This document shows, one piece after another, positions 1 through 8,223 of a DNA stretch of 32,920 bases. The notes below the pieces were generated by a model. That model was not told where the DNA came from, did no database searches, and worked only from the letters and a program-made list of their open reading frames with translations. The stretch lies in the NCBI GenBank assembly GCA_017469025.1, contig JAFUHD010000020.1:1-32920 (forward strand), written 5' to 3'. The position numbers and the translations under genes are program-made. Origin of the DNA: Clostridia bacterium (GTDB lineage: Bacteria; Bacillota; Clostridia; Christensenellales; Aristaeellaceae). The stretch's first letter is position 1, and each line of letters opens with the position of its first letter.

Positions 1-2507
1 GCATTGTAGATGAAATCTATCATCCCGGATATGCTGCAAAACGGATGGAAATTGGTGCAGTTGTTGCAGCAGCACCAGCAGAGAATGTCCGCCGGGAGCG
101 TCCGGCTCCGGGCGACGTTGTCATCCTTCTTGGTGGCAGCACCGGCAGAGATGGTATAGGCGGAGCTACAGGCTCTTCAAAAGCCCATAATGCACACAGT
201 GTCGAAACCTGCGGTGCTGAAGTTCAAAAGGGAAATGCGCCGGAAGAACGAAAACTGCAACGTCTTTTCCGGAACGCGAGCGCCTGCCGGATGATCAAGC
301 GCTGCAATGATTTTGGTGCTGGTGGTGTCAGTGTTGCAATCGGTGAGCTTGCTGACGGTCTGGAGATTGACCTCAATAAAGTTCCAAGAAAATATGAAGG
401 CCTCGATGGTACGGAGATAGCCATTTCAGAAAGTCAGGAGCGGATGGCCGTTGTCGTTGCTGAAAATGATGTTGCTGCTTTCCTCAAACTGGTTGAAGAT
501 GAAAATCTTCAAGCTTGTCCGGTTGCCGTTGTCCGTGAAGCCCCCAGACTGGTCATGAACTGGAATGGCAGAAGAATAGTAGATATCAGCCGTGACTTTC
601 TGAATTCAAACGGTGCCCCAAAGCATATCTGTATTAAGACAGCTGTACCGCAAGATTATTCAAAATCCCCGGCAGGGTCTTTTGAAGAGACTATGACCGC
701 ACTTGCACAGGATCTGAACATCTGCTCAAAACGTGGTCTTAGTGAACGTTTCGATTCAACGATCGGCACCGGCACGGTTCTCATGCCTTTCGGAGGACGT
801 TACCAGCTGACTCCCATTCAGGCTATGGTCCAGAAGATCAGCATGGAAAAAGCACATACAGATGACTGCTCTGTAATGGCCTGGGGATACAATCCTTTTA
901 TTACTGAGAAGAGTCCTTATCATGGTGCATATCTGGCAGTTGTCGAATCTGTTTCAAAGCTGATTGCTACGGGAGCAGAGTTTAACGATGTCTATCTCAC
1001 GTTCCAGGAGTACTTTGAAAAGCCCGGCAAAACACCGGAACGCTGGGGAAAACCGCTTTCCGCTTTGCTTGGCGCTTTTGAAGCCCAGATGAATCTCGGA
1101 ATCGGGGCCATTGGTGGCAAAGACTCCATGAGTGGATCCTTTGAAAATCTGGATGTTCCTCCAACGCTCGTTTCATTTGCAGTCACAACAACCAAAACCG
1201 GTCAGATTATCTCTCCCGAAGTCAAAGCAGCAGGACATCTGATTGTCCGTCTGCATACAGAAGCTGATCACAACGGTCTTCCACAGACAGATGCTCTGCT
1301 TGAAAATTTCAGACGTGTAACAGATCTGCTTCATACCGGTAAAGCATTGAGTTGTTATACACTGGGGATGGGTGGTATTGCAGAGGCCATACTCAAAATG
1401 TGTGTCGGAAACGGATTTGGTTTCCATTTTTCAGACTCGCTTTCAACAGACGATCTTATAAAGTACGGCTATGGTGATTTTCTCCTTGAAGTTCCTGCAC
1501 CTGTCTCAGGCGCTGAGATTATTGGCCAGATAACCGAAGACGGACTATTCACGCTTGGCAATGCTTCCATTTCTCTCAAGACACTGCAGAAGCTCTGGGA
1601 GGATAAACTGGAGGATGTTTATCCCTGCAATATTAAAAATACTGATGAACCTGTTGAAAATGCGGCCTTCAGTGCAACGGCCTGGCCGGCACCAGATGTC
1701 CGAAAAGCCAGACCAAGCGTTCTGATACCTGTATTTCCAGGTACAAACTGCGAATATGACAGTGCCAAAGCAGTCGAGGATGCCGGTGCCGAATCAAAAA
1801 TTATTATGATCCGGAATCTGACACCGGAGGCCATTACACGAAGTGTGGATGAGTTTGCAGATGCTTTACGTACTGCACAGATGATTTTTATTCCTGGTGG
1901 ATTCAGCGGGGGAGATGAGCCTGACGGCAGTGCAAAATTCATAACCGCGTTTTTCCGCAATCAGTCAGTCCGTGAAGGTGTCACTGCATTGCTTGAACAA
2001 CGGGATGGGTTGATTTGTGGTATCTGCAATGGCTTTCAGGCTCTCATCAAACTCGGTCTTGTCCCATACGGAAAAATCATTGATACAGATGCCAATTGTC
2101 CAACGCTGACTTTTAACACAATCGGACGCCATCAGAGCCGTATAGTACATACCAGAATAGCAAGCAATATGAGTCCATGGCTCCGCCTTACTCAGGTGGG
2201 AGATATTTATACCGTTCCAATCAGTCATGGCGAAGGCCGTTTCCTTGCCGATGACAATGTTGTTCGTGAACTTGCTGCAAATGGTCAGATTGCGACCCAG
2301 TATGCGGATCTAAGCGGAAATGCCACGATGGATATCCACTACAATCCGAATGGCAGCCGGTTCGCAATAGAAGGAATAACCAGTCCTGACGGCCGTGTCT
2401 TCGGTAAAATGGGACACAGTGAACGTACAGGACGTGGTCTGTATAAAAATGTCCCCGGAAATTATGATATCAAAATGTTTGAATCTGCTGTACATTACTT
2501 TAAATAA
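1..2507 (+). CDS. purL: Phosphoribosylformylglycinamidine synthase, single-chain form, 3' part
   Basis: The frame is open to the left edge, so the gene begins upstream and only about the last 835 residues are present. FGAM synthase makes formylglycinamidine ribonucleotide from FGAR, ATP and glutamine in de novo purine synthesis in the cytosol. Visible are the AIRS-like catalytic half, with a glycine-rich GGSTGRDGIGGATGSS segment near the left edge and GIGAIGGKDSMSG near 1100, and a C-terminal class I glutaminase half beginning at FPGTNCEYDSAKAV. The nucleophile Cys lies in GICNGFQ at about 2025, and the His-Glu pair in SHGEGRF at about 2226. The fusion of synthase and glutaminase in one chain is the long form, usually about 1,250 residues in Clostridia. 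A strong hairpin follows the stop at once, so purL appears to end its transcript. The call rests on many family motifs and is secure. Confidence 0.97.
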   Translation, partial: IVDEIYHPGYAAKRMEIGAVVAAAPAENVRRERPAPGDVVILLGGSTGRDGIGGATGSSKAHNAHSVETCGAEVQKGNAPEERKLQRLFRNASACRMIKRCNDFGAGGVSVAIGELADGLEIDLNKVPRKYEGLDGTEIAISESQERMAVVVAENDVAAFLKLVEDENLQACPVAVVREAPRLVMNWNGRRIVDISRDFLNSNGAPKHICIKTAVPQDYSKSPAGSFEETMTALAQDLNICSKRGLSERFDSTIGTGTVLMPFGGRYQLTPIQAMVQKISMEKAHTDDCSVMAWGYNPFITEKSPYHGAYLAVVESVSKLIATGAEFNDVYLTFQEYFEKPGKTPERWGKPLSALLGAFEAQMNLGIGAIGGKDSMSGSFENLDVPPTLVSFAVTTTKTGQIISPEVKAAGHLIVRLHTEADHNGLPQTDALLENFRRVTDLLHTGKALSCYTLGMGGIAEAILKMCVGNGFGFHFSDSLSTDDLIKYGYGDFLLEVPAPVSGAEIIGQITEDGLFTLGNASISLKTLQKLWEDKLEDVYPCNIKNTDEPVENAAFSATAWPAPDVRKARPSVLIPVFPGTNCEYDSAKAVEDAGAESKIIMIRNLTPEAITRSVDEFADALRTAQMIFIPGGFSGGDEPDGSAKFITAFFRNQSVREGVTALLEQRDGLICGICNGFQALIKLGLVPYGKIIDTDANCPTLTFNTIGRHQSRIVHTRIASNMSPWLRLTQVGDIYTVPISHGEGRFLADDNVVRELAANGQIATQYADLSGNATMDIHYNPNGSRFAIEGITSPDGRVFGKMGHSERTGRGLYKNVPGNYDIKMFESAVHYFK

Positions 2508-2553
2508 GCAAACAGACCAGAGTCGGATTGCTCCGGCTCTGGTCTGTTTGCTT
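2506..2553 (+). terminator. Exceptionally long hairpin after purL
   Basis: Two arms of 17 bases (2506-2522 and 2537-2553, AAGCAAACAGACCAGAG against its complement) pair perfectly. The helix continues inward through a T-G wobble and CGGA/TCCG to a TTGC loop, about 22 base pairs in all. It starts inside the purL stop codon. The T-rich stretch lies in the 3' arm (TGTTTGCTT) and not after it, so it may act as a terminator or as a 3'-end stabiliser. Confidence 0.7.
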
Positions 2554-2695
2554 AAAGATCAGTGTTTAAAGTATTTCGATCAATACAGAACACCAGTCTG
2601 AGCATATCTGTTATCAAAAGAGACCACAAGTCTGCAGATAACCGACTGTGCAGATGATACAATGCTGAAAAACAACCATATCAATAAAAGCGATT

Positions 2696-2781
2696 GCCCA
2701 ACCACCTTGTGCTGGTTTGCCAAATAATGACGAGCTGCAATGGTTACAGCGTCGAAAGCACGACTATGTCATTATAGGAGG
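2696..2781 (+). repeat. Leader repeat copy A, before the HD-domain gene
   Basis: One copy of the window's roughly 86-nt leader element. It has an upstream hairpin candidate (AACCAC against GTGCTGGTT), the block CTGGTTTGCCAAATAATGAC, then TCGAAAGCACGACTATGTCAT and the ribosome binding site AGGAGG at 2776-2781, 6 nt before the ATG at 2788. The outer pair AATGAC (2726-2731) and GTCATT (2768-2773) is intact. Against the other copies it carries single-base length changes in two places, which destroy the short open frame kept elsewhere but leave the outer pair. A possible extended -10 (TGATACAAT) ends at 2663. The function is unknown; the placement suggests translational or leader control of the gene. 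Confidence 0.75.
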
Positions 2782-2787
2782 CTGTAA

Positions 2788-3264
2788 ATGGATAAAGCTA
2801 AATGCATCGAACAATTTGTCAATGCAGTATTTCTCGCAATTGATGATGACAAATGGAAGTTAAGGGCTATTTCGCACTCACATGCTGTCTCCAGATTCGC
2901 CGTGATGTTAGCCAGACGCAGAGGAGAAGATGCAGAACTTGCCTCCATTGCCGGCTTTCTTCATGACCTTTACGCATATGAGAAAAAAAGCTACACGGAT
3001 CATGCTCATCTCGGTGCTGAAAGAGCGGCTGTCCTGCTGAAAAACCTGAACATTTTATCTGAGTCAGAAAGGATGATAGTCTGTTCTGCCATCAGGAATC
3101 ATGATGATCTTGACCGGATTGACAGCCCAATGGATGAGATTTTAAAGGATGCCGACCCGCTGGACAACGCGTTGGATAAAGCGGCTGATACTTTAAAACC
3201 TTACGAAAGAGAAAGACTGACTAGTATTTACCGCGAACTCGGAATGCACCGAAACCTGCCATGA
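2788..3264 (+). CDS. HD-domain metal-dependent phosphohydrolase
   Basis: This is a 158-residue soluble protein made of a single HD domain. The metal-binding signature is visible: His30/His32 (HSHAVSR), the HD pair at residues 59-60 in AGFLHDL, His105 in RNHDD, and late aspartates in KDADPLD (121-126). HD proteins of this size hydrolyse phosphate esters of nucleotides or similar compounds; YqeK-like diadenosine tetraphosphatases and stand-alone HDIG proteins are known examples, but nothing here fixes the substrate. The ATG follows AGGAGG by 6 nt, and that site is the last part of the leader repeat. It is a single-gene unit between the purL hairpin and its own hairpin. The family is secure and the substrate is not. 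Confidence 0.85.
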   Translation: MDKAKCIEQFVNAVFLAIDDDKWKLRAISHSHAVSRFAVMLARRRGEDAELASIAGFLHDLYAYEKKSYTDHAHLGAERAAVLLKNLNILSESERMIVCSAIRNHDDLDRIDSPMDEILKDADPLDNALDKAADTLKPYERERLTSIYRELGMHRNLP

Positions 3265-3283
3265 ACAGGTTTCAGTGTTTCTT
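3251..3283 (+). terminator. Hairpin at the end of the HD-domain gene
   Basis: GAAACCTG (3251-3258) pairs with CAGGTTTC (3266-3273) around a 7-nt loop that contains the stop codon of the HD gene. It is followed by a weak T-rich tail (TGTTTCTT). It lies between convergent genes and could also serve the minus-strand transporter, although no T tract is present in that direction. Confidence 0.5.
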
Positions 3284-3309
3284 AAAGGAAGGAGGTGCTT
3301 TGAGCTTTT

Positions 3310-4248
3310 TTATAGCCCGAATACCCGTTCAAATAAAGCAAGCATGAGCGGCATTGTCAATACACAGGCAATCATAGAAAGCACATTATACTGGCTGCAC
3401 TCAAAAGGCCTTTTGTTATAGAGGACTGACAGCTGGGAAATTGTTGCAGCTGGCGGAGCACATGTCAAAATAAACGAAACCGTAAGAATGGGGAGCAGTT
3501 CCGGATGCCAGGTAAAAATACCACTGACCTTAAGTAAAACAAGTACAGCGAAAGGCATTACGACCAGTCTTCCAAAGGAAATCAAATAAGCTCGTCTGGA
3601 TGTGAATACGGACCTGAGATCGCTGCCTGCGATAACAATACCAATTACCAGCATGGAAGCCGGCCCAACCATCGCTGCAAGCCCTTCCATTGCTGTATCG
3701 ATAACTTCAGGAATTGGTATCTGAAGCAGACAAAAAAGAAGGCCAACAATCATAGCGATCATATTTGAATTTAACAGCATCTTTTTTACGGATATTTTTC
3801 TCTGTCCACTGATTGCTGTCTGTGCATGAGTCCATGCAAATACATTAAAAGCAACCTGAAGGGAACTGGCATAGAACACATACTCGCTGCCAAGCATCAT
3901 ATTGACCAGTGGCAGCATGAGATTTCCGACATTGCCATAAATCAGAGTACACTGATCAATGCTGTCAAGGTGAAGCGGCTTTTTAACAAGCATCGTTCCA
4001 ACGATCCAGAAGATATAGACAACAAAGCCAAAAATCATGGACACAGCAAATCCATACATTCGTTCCGATGTGATTTGTATTTGAAAGGAACGAAATATCA
4101 GACATGGCTGAAGAATATAAATAACCAGCCTGGACAAAGTCTGACTTTCCCTGCTTTCAATAACATGCAGACGCACAGCAGCAAAACCAACAATTACCAT
4201 GAGCATCATGGACATGAGACGGCTCATAAGGACAGACGCGGAAGCCAT
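3310..4248 (-). CDS. AEC-family (auxin efflux carrier-type) permease
   Basis: This is a 312-residue integral membrane protein with about ten hydrophobic segments in two similar halves, as in the AEC/BASS-like fold. Family features are the N-terminal GFAAVRLHVIES start, the LSRLVIYILQPCLIFRSF segment in helix 2, the loop IYGNVGNLMLPLVN and the C-terminal CAPPAATISQLSVLYN. Relatives carry small organic anions such as malate across the cytoplasmic membrane, but the substrate cannot be read here. The ATG is preceded by AGGAGG on the minus strand, and a good promoter lies upstream (4282-4310). It is transcribed divergently from the TlpA-like gene. Confidence 0.85.
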   Translation of the reverse strand: MASASVLMSRLMSMMLMVIVGFAAVRLHVIESRESQTLSRLVIYILQPCLIFRSFQIQITSERMYGFAVSMIFGFVVYIFWIVGTMLVKKPLHLDSIDQCTLIYGNVGNLMLPLVNMMLGSEYVFYASSLQVAFNVFAWTHAQTAISGQRKISVKKMLLNSNMIAMIVGLLFCLLQIPIPEVIDTAMEGLAAMVGPASMLVIGIVIAGSDLRSVFTSRRAYLISFGRLVVMPFAVLVLLKVSGIFTWHPELLPILTVSFILTCAPPAATISQLSVLYNKRPFECSQYNVLSMIACVLTMPLMLALFERVFGL

Positions 4249-4281
4249 AAGTTCCTCCTGATATGTTTCTAAGCGGTGGAG

Positions 4282-4310
4282 ATTTTACCTATTTTTATGA
4301 TGCCCGTCAA
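4282..4310 (-). promoter_or_regulatory. Sigma-A type promoter of the AEC permease
   Basis: Read on the minus strand, TTGACG (-35) is separated by 17 nt from TAAAAT (-10), about 30 nt before the start codon. It is back to back with the promoter at 4375-4403, so a regulator bound between them could affect both genes. Confidence 0.65.
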
Positions 4311-4374
4311 TTCATAACCGGGATGTACGGATAGACAAATGCGTTCAAATGCGTGTAATGACCGTTGCTGATTC

Positions 4375-4403
4375 TTGAAAGCATATTTGGATTATGATAG
4401 AAT
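4375..4403 (+). promoter_or_regulatory. Sigma-A type promoter of the TlpA-like gene
   Basis: TTGAAA (-35) is followed, after exactly 17 nt, by TAGAAT (-10). The start codon is about 97 nt downstream, giving a leader of about 90 nt with no strong hairpin seen. Confidence 0.65.
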
Positions 4404-4499
4404 CTCCACAGAATTGCCCGTGGTTTTTTCGCACTTCACCCCGAAATTCAGACAATTTCAGAATCTGCTGCCGGAACAAGGTATTACAGGAGGTTTTGC

Positions 4500-5579
4500 A
4501 TGAGGATCAGACTGATATCCTGTTTTTTTCTTTTCATACTGCTGATTCAGTCAACTTTTTGCACTTTGGCAGAAGAAGCAGAGGAATACGCTTTCCCTGC
4601 AACCGGTATCACATTCACCATGCCACAGGGCATGCACAGCAGCAAAGGTCTCATTTTCCCGATTGATAACGGCGCACTTGCTGCAGATCCTGGTGTTTTT
4701 TATGGCTATCTGACCTATCTGTGCCATTCTCAGAAAGAAATGGATGCCTTTTTTGACGAGTTGTCTGTACGGGCATCCGATCTCGATGAACAGACACTGT
4801 ATGATACGCTGGTATCTTTTTATGAGCAGTCTGTCGATATTTTTTCACTTTTCTGTATCGATGGAAATCGTGGACTGGCGGAACTCGATAAAATAATACA
4901 GGAAGCAAGCAATGGTCAGTTTACGTATGATTATGCTGAGGAACTCGGTCAAGAAGGAGAATATTCTTACTTTTTACTTGGTGAAGACATTGAGAAAAAA
5001 GAAGATCTGCTGTTGAGTTTCAATAAAGATACAGATGTATATATTGAAGAGATCAGGACACTGTTTGACGATCATACCGTGTTCCATGACTGTTTTACAT
5101 TTTCAAAGCCTCAAATGCCGGAATCATCAGAAATAAACGTCATACCTGATACAGTCTCTTTTAATACGGTTGACCTCGATGGACAATCTTTTTCATCCAG
5201 CGACTTCTTTGCACATACCCGGGTAACAATGGTAAATGTATGGGCTACCTGGTGTCCACCCTGCAGGGAAGAACTGCCTGATCTGGCCGCGCTTGCGCCA
5301 AGGCTTGAAGAGAAAGGCTGCAGTCTGATCGGTATTTGTCTTGATGCTGTTGATTCAAATTCCATAGAAACGGCGAAACAATTGCTTTTAGACGCCGGAG
5401 CCAGCTATACTGTTCTGGTACCGACTGATGATATTATGCACCAATTCCCTGTTACAGCTATACCAACAACTTTTTTCATATCCCCGGAAGGCAGGATTCT
5501 CGGTTCTCCTATCGTCGGTGCCCGTGTCAATGCGTATGAAAAACGTGTGGACGAAGAACTGGCAGCACTTTCACAATAA
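4500..5579 (+). CDS. Exported TlpA/ResA-like thioredoxin-fold protein with unknown N-terminal region
   Basis: A 359-residue precursor. Residues 1-25 form a signal peptide (basic start, hydrophobic core, a Cys at 21), so the protein acts outside the cytoplasmic membrane. Residues about 30-205 match no family I recognise. Residues about 210-359 form a TlpA/ResA-like thioredoxin domain: the region before VNVWATWCPPC is typical, the redox pair is Cys252/Cys255 in WCPPC, and the cis-proline loop is AIPTTFFISPEGRI. Such proteins reduce or exchange disulfides in exported proteins or in cytochrome c maturation; no cytochrome genes are seen nearby. The start follows CAGGAGG by 7 nt. The thioredoxin call is secure; the role is open. 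Confidence 0.85.
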   Translation: MRIRLISCFFLFILLIQSTFCTLAEEAEEYAFPATGITFTMPQGMHSSKGLIFPIDNGALAADPGVFYGYLTYLCHSQKEMDAFFDELSVRASDLDEQTLYDTLVSFYEQSVDIFSLFCIDGNRGLAELDKIIQEASNGQFTYDYAEELGQEGEYSYFLLGEDIEKKEDLLLSFNKDTDVYIEEIRTLFDDHTVFHDCFTFSKPQMPESSEINVIPDTVSFNTVDLDGQSFSSSDFFAHTRVTMVNVWATWCPPCREELPDLAALAPRLEEKGCSLIGICLDAVDSNSIETAKQLLLDAGASYTVLVPTDDIMHQFPVTAIPTTFFISPEGRILGSPIVGARVNAYEKRVDEELAALSQ

Positions 5580-5624
5580 GCATTTATCACCGATAATCAG
5601 TCTATTTCTAATCAGAGGTTAATC

Positions 5625-6509
5625 ATGTCATTCTCACTCGTTCGTCAAATACACGCCAGGTCAGATTCATTTTTACAATACAGGCTTTTTTTCCCCAGAA
5701 GAAAAAAAGGAGGTTCAGTCATCTGCCATGTATACGGTTCATGCAGGCGGATGGCGTGGATCTGCCTGAACCATATTCCGTCATTCCATGATGAAACACT
5801 TTCCATGCTTGAAACAGGCTTCACAGCCGCACTGAAGGATGCTGTCCGACATCGCAGCAGACATATCGCGCTTTATCTTTCCATTCATGGTATTCCAGTC
5901 GATGAAAAAATGGCACTGCGCGCAGCACTTGAGGCAATCGAAAAGGAAGCGTCGAGTGCTGATCTTGACATTCAGCTGATCTGCCGCCGTCCATCCAGCC
6001 GGTCAAATCTTTCCCCTGAATCATTCAAGTTTATTCATTCTCTGAACAATGTACCAGACAAATCGTCCGAGTTGAACCTGTGTTTATTTCAATTACGCCA
6101 GGATGTCAAAGATATGCTCAGGAACTACGGAAATTTTCCGGCAGAGAATCATTTCTTCTCAGATGACTGCCAGCTCTCTTTCCGAAGCCGTCTGTTCCAG
6201 CGGATTGACGAACGTCATATGACCGATTCAGAAGTTTATAAAAAGGCTAATCTGAGCAGAAAGCTCTTCTCAAAGATCCGCTGCAATCCGCAGTATATGC
6301 CCAGAAAGCGGACAATACTCGCTCTGGCAATTGCGCTTGAACTTGACCTGTCGGATACCCTTGATTTATTGGCCAGAGCAGGCTATACAATGTCATTTGC
6401 AAACGATTCGGATATAATCGTAGCCTGGTTTATCCTGAATGGTATGTACAGTATAAACGATATCAACTTCATCCTCTATGATCACAACTTTCATATTCTC
6501 GGAAGCTAG
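5625..6509 (+). CDS. Degenerate macro domain fused to a conserved C-terminal helical (HTH-like) domain
   Basis: 294 residues. The C-terminal part (about 184-294, beginning SFRSRLFQRIDERHMTDSEV and including KANLSRKLFSKIR and RTILALAIALELDLSDTLDLL) resembles the helical domain found behind macro domains in many Firmicutes proteins. The segment before it (about 54-122) lines up with the second half of a macro domain: a helix, then HIALYLSIHGIPVDEKMALRAA where active members have an IAFPLISTGIYGYP-like loop, then a helix and a DIQLI strand. The first half of the macro domain, with the NAAN and glycine-rich loops, is not recognisable, so ADP-ribose binding is doubtful. The ribosome binding site (AGAGGTTA) is weak. 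The family reading is from memory of motifs and is inference. Confidence 0.6.
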   Translation: MSFSLVRQIHARSDSFLQYRLFFPRRKKGGSVICHVYGSCRRMAWICLNHIPSFHDETLSMLETGFTAALKDAVRHRSRHIALYLSIHGIPVDEKMALRAALEAIEKEASSADLDIQLICRRPSSRSNLSPESFKFIHSLNNVPDKSSELNLCLFQLRQDVKDMLRNYGNFPAENHFFSDDCQLSFRSRLFQRIDERHMTDSEVYKKANLSRKLFSKIRCNPQYMPRKRTILALAIALELDLSDTLDLLARAGYTMSFANDSDIIVAWFILNGMYSINDINFILYDHNFHILGS

Positions 6510-6523
6510 AATTCATTTGAAGC

Positions 6524-6570
6524 GGACCGTTATGCACACAGTGGGTGCTGACCGGTCCATTTCATTTTAT
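6524..6570 (+). terminator. Terminator-like hairpin before def
   Basis: GGACCG (6524-6529) pairs with CGGTCC (6553-6558), with an inner GCAC/GTGC helix, followed by an interrupted T-rich tail (ATTTCATTTTATT). It separates the macro-related gene from the def operon. Confidence 0.55.
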
Positions 6571-6674
6571 TCAGGATCATTCCAGTGTCTTATACAAAAT
6601 ACGGCTGTTTCAATACATTGAGATAAAAGAAAAACAGCATACTGCACTTTTATTCATAAAATACGTACTGGGGG

Positions 6675-6703
6675 TTTTAAATCCAGGGTAAAAAATGTAT
6701 AAT
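6675..6703 (+). promoter_or_regulatory. Probable promoter of the def operon
   Basis: A perfect -10 (TATAAT, 6698-6703) lies 60 nt before the start of def. The -35 at 17 nt spacing is poor (TTTTAA). The interval 6571-6674 shows nothing else I can support. Confidence 0.5.
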
Positions 6704-6762
6704 GAGAATGCGGTGGAATGCCTGTTGAAAAATAGAGTGCCGCAGGAAAAGGAGAAATAGTG

Positions 6763-7272
6763 ATGGCATTACGTCAAGTCGTTTATATAGAAGATCCGTT
6801 ACTTCGCAAACACAGTCGTCCGGTTACCAAGTTTGATGACCGTCTCGGAAAGCTGCTTGATGATATGGCTGAGACCATGTATTCCCTGAATGGGGTTGGA
6901 CTGGCAGCACCTCAGATTGCAGTTCTGCGCAGAGCTGTTGTCATGGACTGTGGAACAGGAATCATTGAAATGATGAATCCTGAAATTCTGGAAACTTCGG
7001 GAGAACAGGAGGGCATTGAAGGATGTCTGTCTGTTCCTGGACGCCACGGCATGGTGACCAGGCCCATGAATGTTAAAGTCCGTTTTCAGGACCGTCACGG
7101 TGATTGGCAGGAATTGGAAGCTGAGGGACTGCTGGCCAGATGCATCATGCATGAGACTGATCATCTTGATGGTCAGCTCTATGTCGATATCATGTCCCGC
7201 GAGGTTTTCGATTCAGAGCTCGAAGATAATCCGGATGAGGATGAACTTGAAGACGAAGAAAATGATGCATAA
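6763..7272 (+). CDS. def: Peptide deformylase
   Basis: Removes the formyl group from the N-terminal methionine of new proteins. This 169-residue protein shows all three family motifs: GVGLAAPQ (44-51), EGCLS (Cys88, metal ligand) and HETDH (His130, Glu131, His134). The last 20 residues are strongly acidic and lie beyond the usual fold. The start is chosen at ATG 6763, 8 nt after AAAAGGAG; a GTG directly before it at 6760 is also possible and would add one residue. It heads a run of closely spaced genes, with fmt 12 nt downstream, so formylation and deformylation are expressed together. Confidence 0.96.
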   Translation: MALRQVVYIEDPLLRKHSRPVTKFDDRLGKLLDDMAETMYSLNGVGLAAPQIAVLRRAVVMDCGTGIIEMMNPEILETSGEQEGIEGCLSVPGRHGMVTRPMNVKVRFQDRHGDWQELEAEGLLARCIMHETDHLDGQLYVDIMSREVFDSELEDNPDEDELEDEENDA

Positions 7273-7284
7273 AAGGATAGTTCA

Positions 7285-8223
7285 ATGAGGATAGTTTTCA
7301 TGGGCACGCCGGATTTTGCCGTGCCATCTCTCAAAGCGCTGATAGACACAGAGAATGTTGTCGGCGTTATATGTCAGCCAGACCGTCCAAAGGGACGCGG
7401 ATATAAAATGGTCGCCTGTCCGGTTAAAGAGGTTGCTGTTCAGTCAGGTATTCCAGTGTATCAGCCAGAGAAAATAAAATCACCTGAAGGGCTTGCCCGC
7501 CTGAAGGAATTTGAACCGGATCTCTGCGTAACAGCTGCCTTTGGACAGTTGTTGTCAAAGGATAATCTGGCAGTACCAAAGCTGGGAACGATTAATGTAC
7601 ATGCCTCGCTGCTGCCACGCCATCGTGGAAGTGCACCAGTTCACTGGAGCATTCTGTCCGGAGATCAGATAACCGGAGTTACAACCATGATGACAGATAT
7701 TGGCATGGATACAGGGGATATTCTGCTGAAGCGTGAAGTCCCCATTCAGCCCGATGATACCGCAGGAACACTCACTGACCTGCTTGCGCTGGAAGGCGCA
7801 CAGCTGCTGCTTGAAACACTTGCCCGGCTTAAAGCCGGAACGCTGGTTCGAATTCCACAAAACCCTGATGAAGCAACAACAGAAAGCAAACTGACAAGAA
7901 ATATGGGAAACATGAACTTTTCAAGAGCAGCCAGTGAGCTTGATCTTCAGGTGCGTGGACTCGCTCCCTGGCCGGGTGCATTCGCTGTGCTTGATGATAT
8001 GGTGATAAAAGTAGGCCGGATTCAGCGGACAGAGGGCAGCGGAGTCCCTGGACAGATCCTGACTGCAGATGCAGTAAACGGCCTGATAGCAGCTTGTGGA
8101 GACGGCGCTGTTGAGCTTTGTGATATTCAAGTACCCGGCTCAAGAATGATGTCAGCAAAGGAATATTTACGCGGACATCGGATCGAAATTGGAAAGGTTT
8201 TGGGAAACAGCAATGCCGAATAA
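7285..8223 (+). CDS. fmt: Methionyl-tRNA formyltransferase
   Basis: Transfers a formyl group from 10-formyltetrahydrofolate to the initiator Met-tRNA. The 312-residue length is normal. The N-terminal Rossmann-like domain starts MRIVFMGTPDFAVPSL. The catalytic set is visible as Asn104 and His106 in NVHASLLPRHRG (with the folate-site SLLP) and Asp142 in GMDTGDIL. The C-terminal OB-like tRNA-binding domain covers about 205-312. It lies 12 nt after def and overlaps rsmB by 11 nt, so translational coupling is likely. Confidence 0.96.
   Translation: MRIVFMGTPDFAVPSLKALIDTENVVGVICQPDRPKGRGYKMVACPVKEVAVQSGIPVYQPEKIKSPEGLARLKEFEPDLCVTAAFGQLLSKDNLAVPKLGTINVHASLLPRHRGSAPVHWSILSGDQITGVTTMMTDIGMDTGDILLKREVPIQPDDTAGTLTDLLALEGAQLLLETLARLKAGTLVRIPQNPDEATTESKLTRNMGNMNFSRAASELDLQVRGLAPWPGAFAVLDDMVIKVGRIQRTEGSGVPGQILTADAVNGLIAACGDGAVELCDIQVPGSRMMSAKEYLRGHRIEIGKVLGNSNAE

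Noticed and set aside
2506..2553. The long perfect hairpin after purL as a mobile element end or attachment site.
   Set aside because: It is a single compact stem-loop at a stop codon with no flanking duplication or transposase, so a transcript end signal is the simpler reading.
3284..3310. A strong AGGAGG-like site (AAGGAAGGAGG) on the plus strand after the HD gene.
   Set aside because: The only start nearby (TTG) opens a frame that stops within about 15 codons, and the interval is the end of the minus-strand permease.
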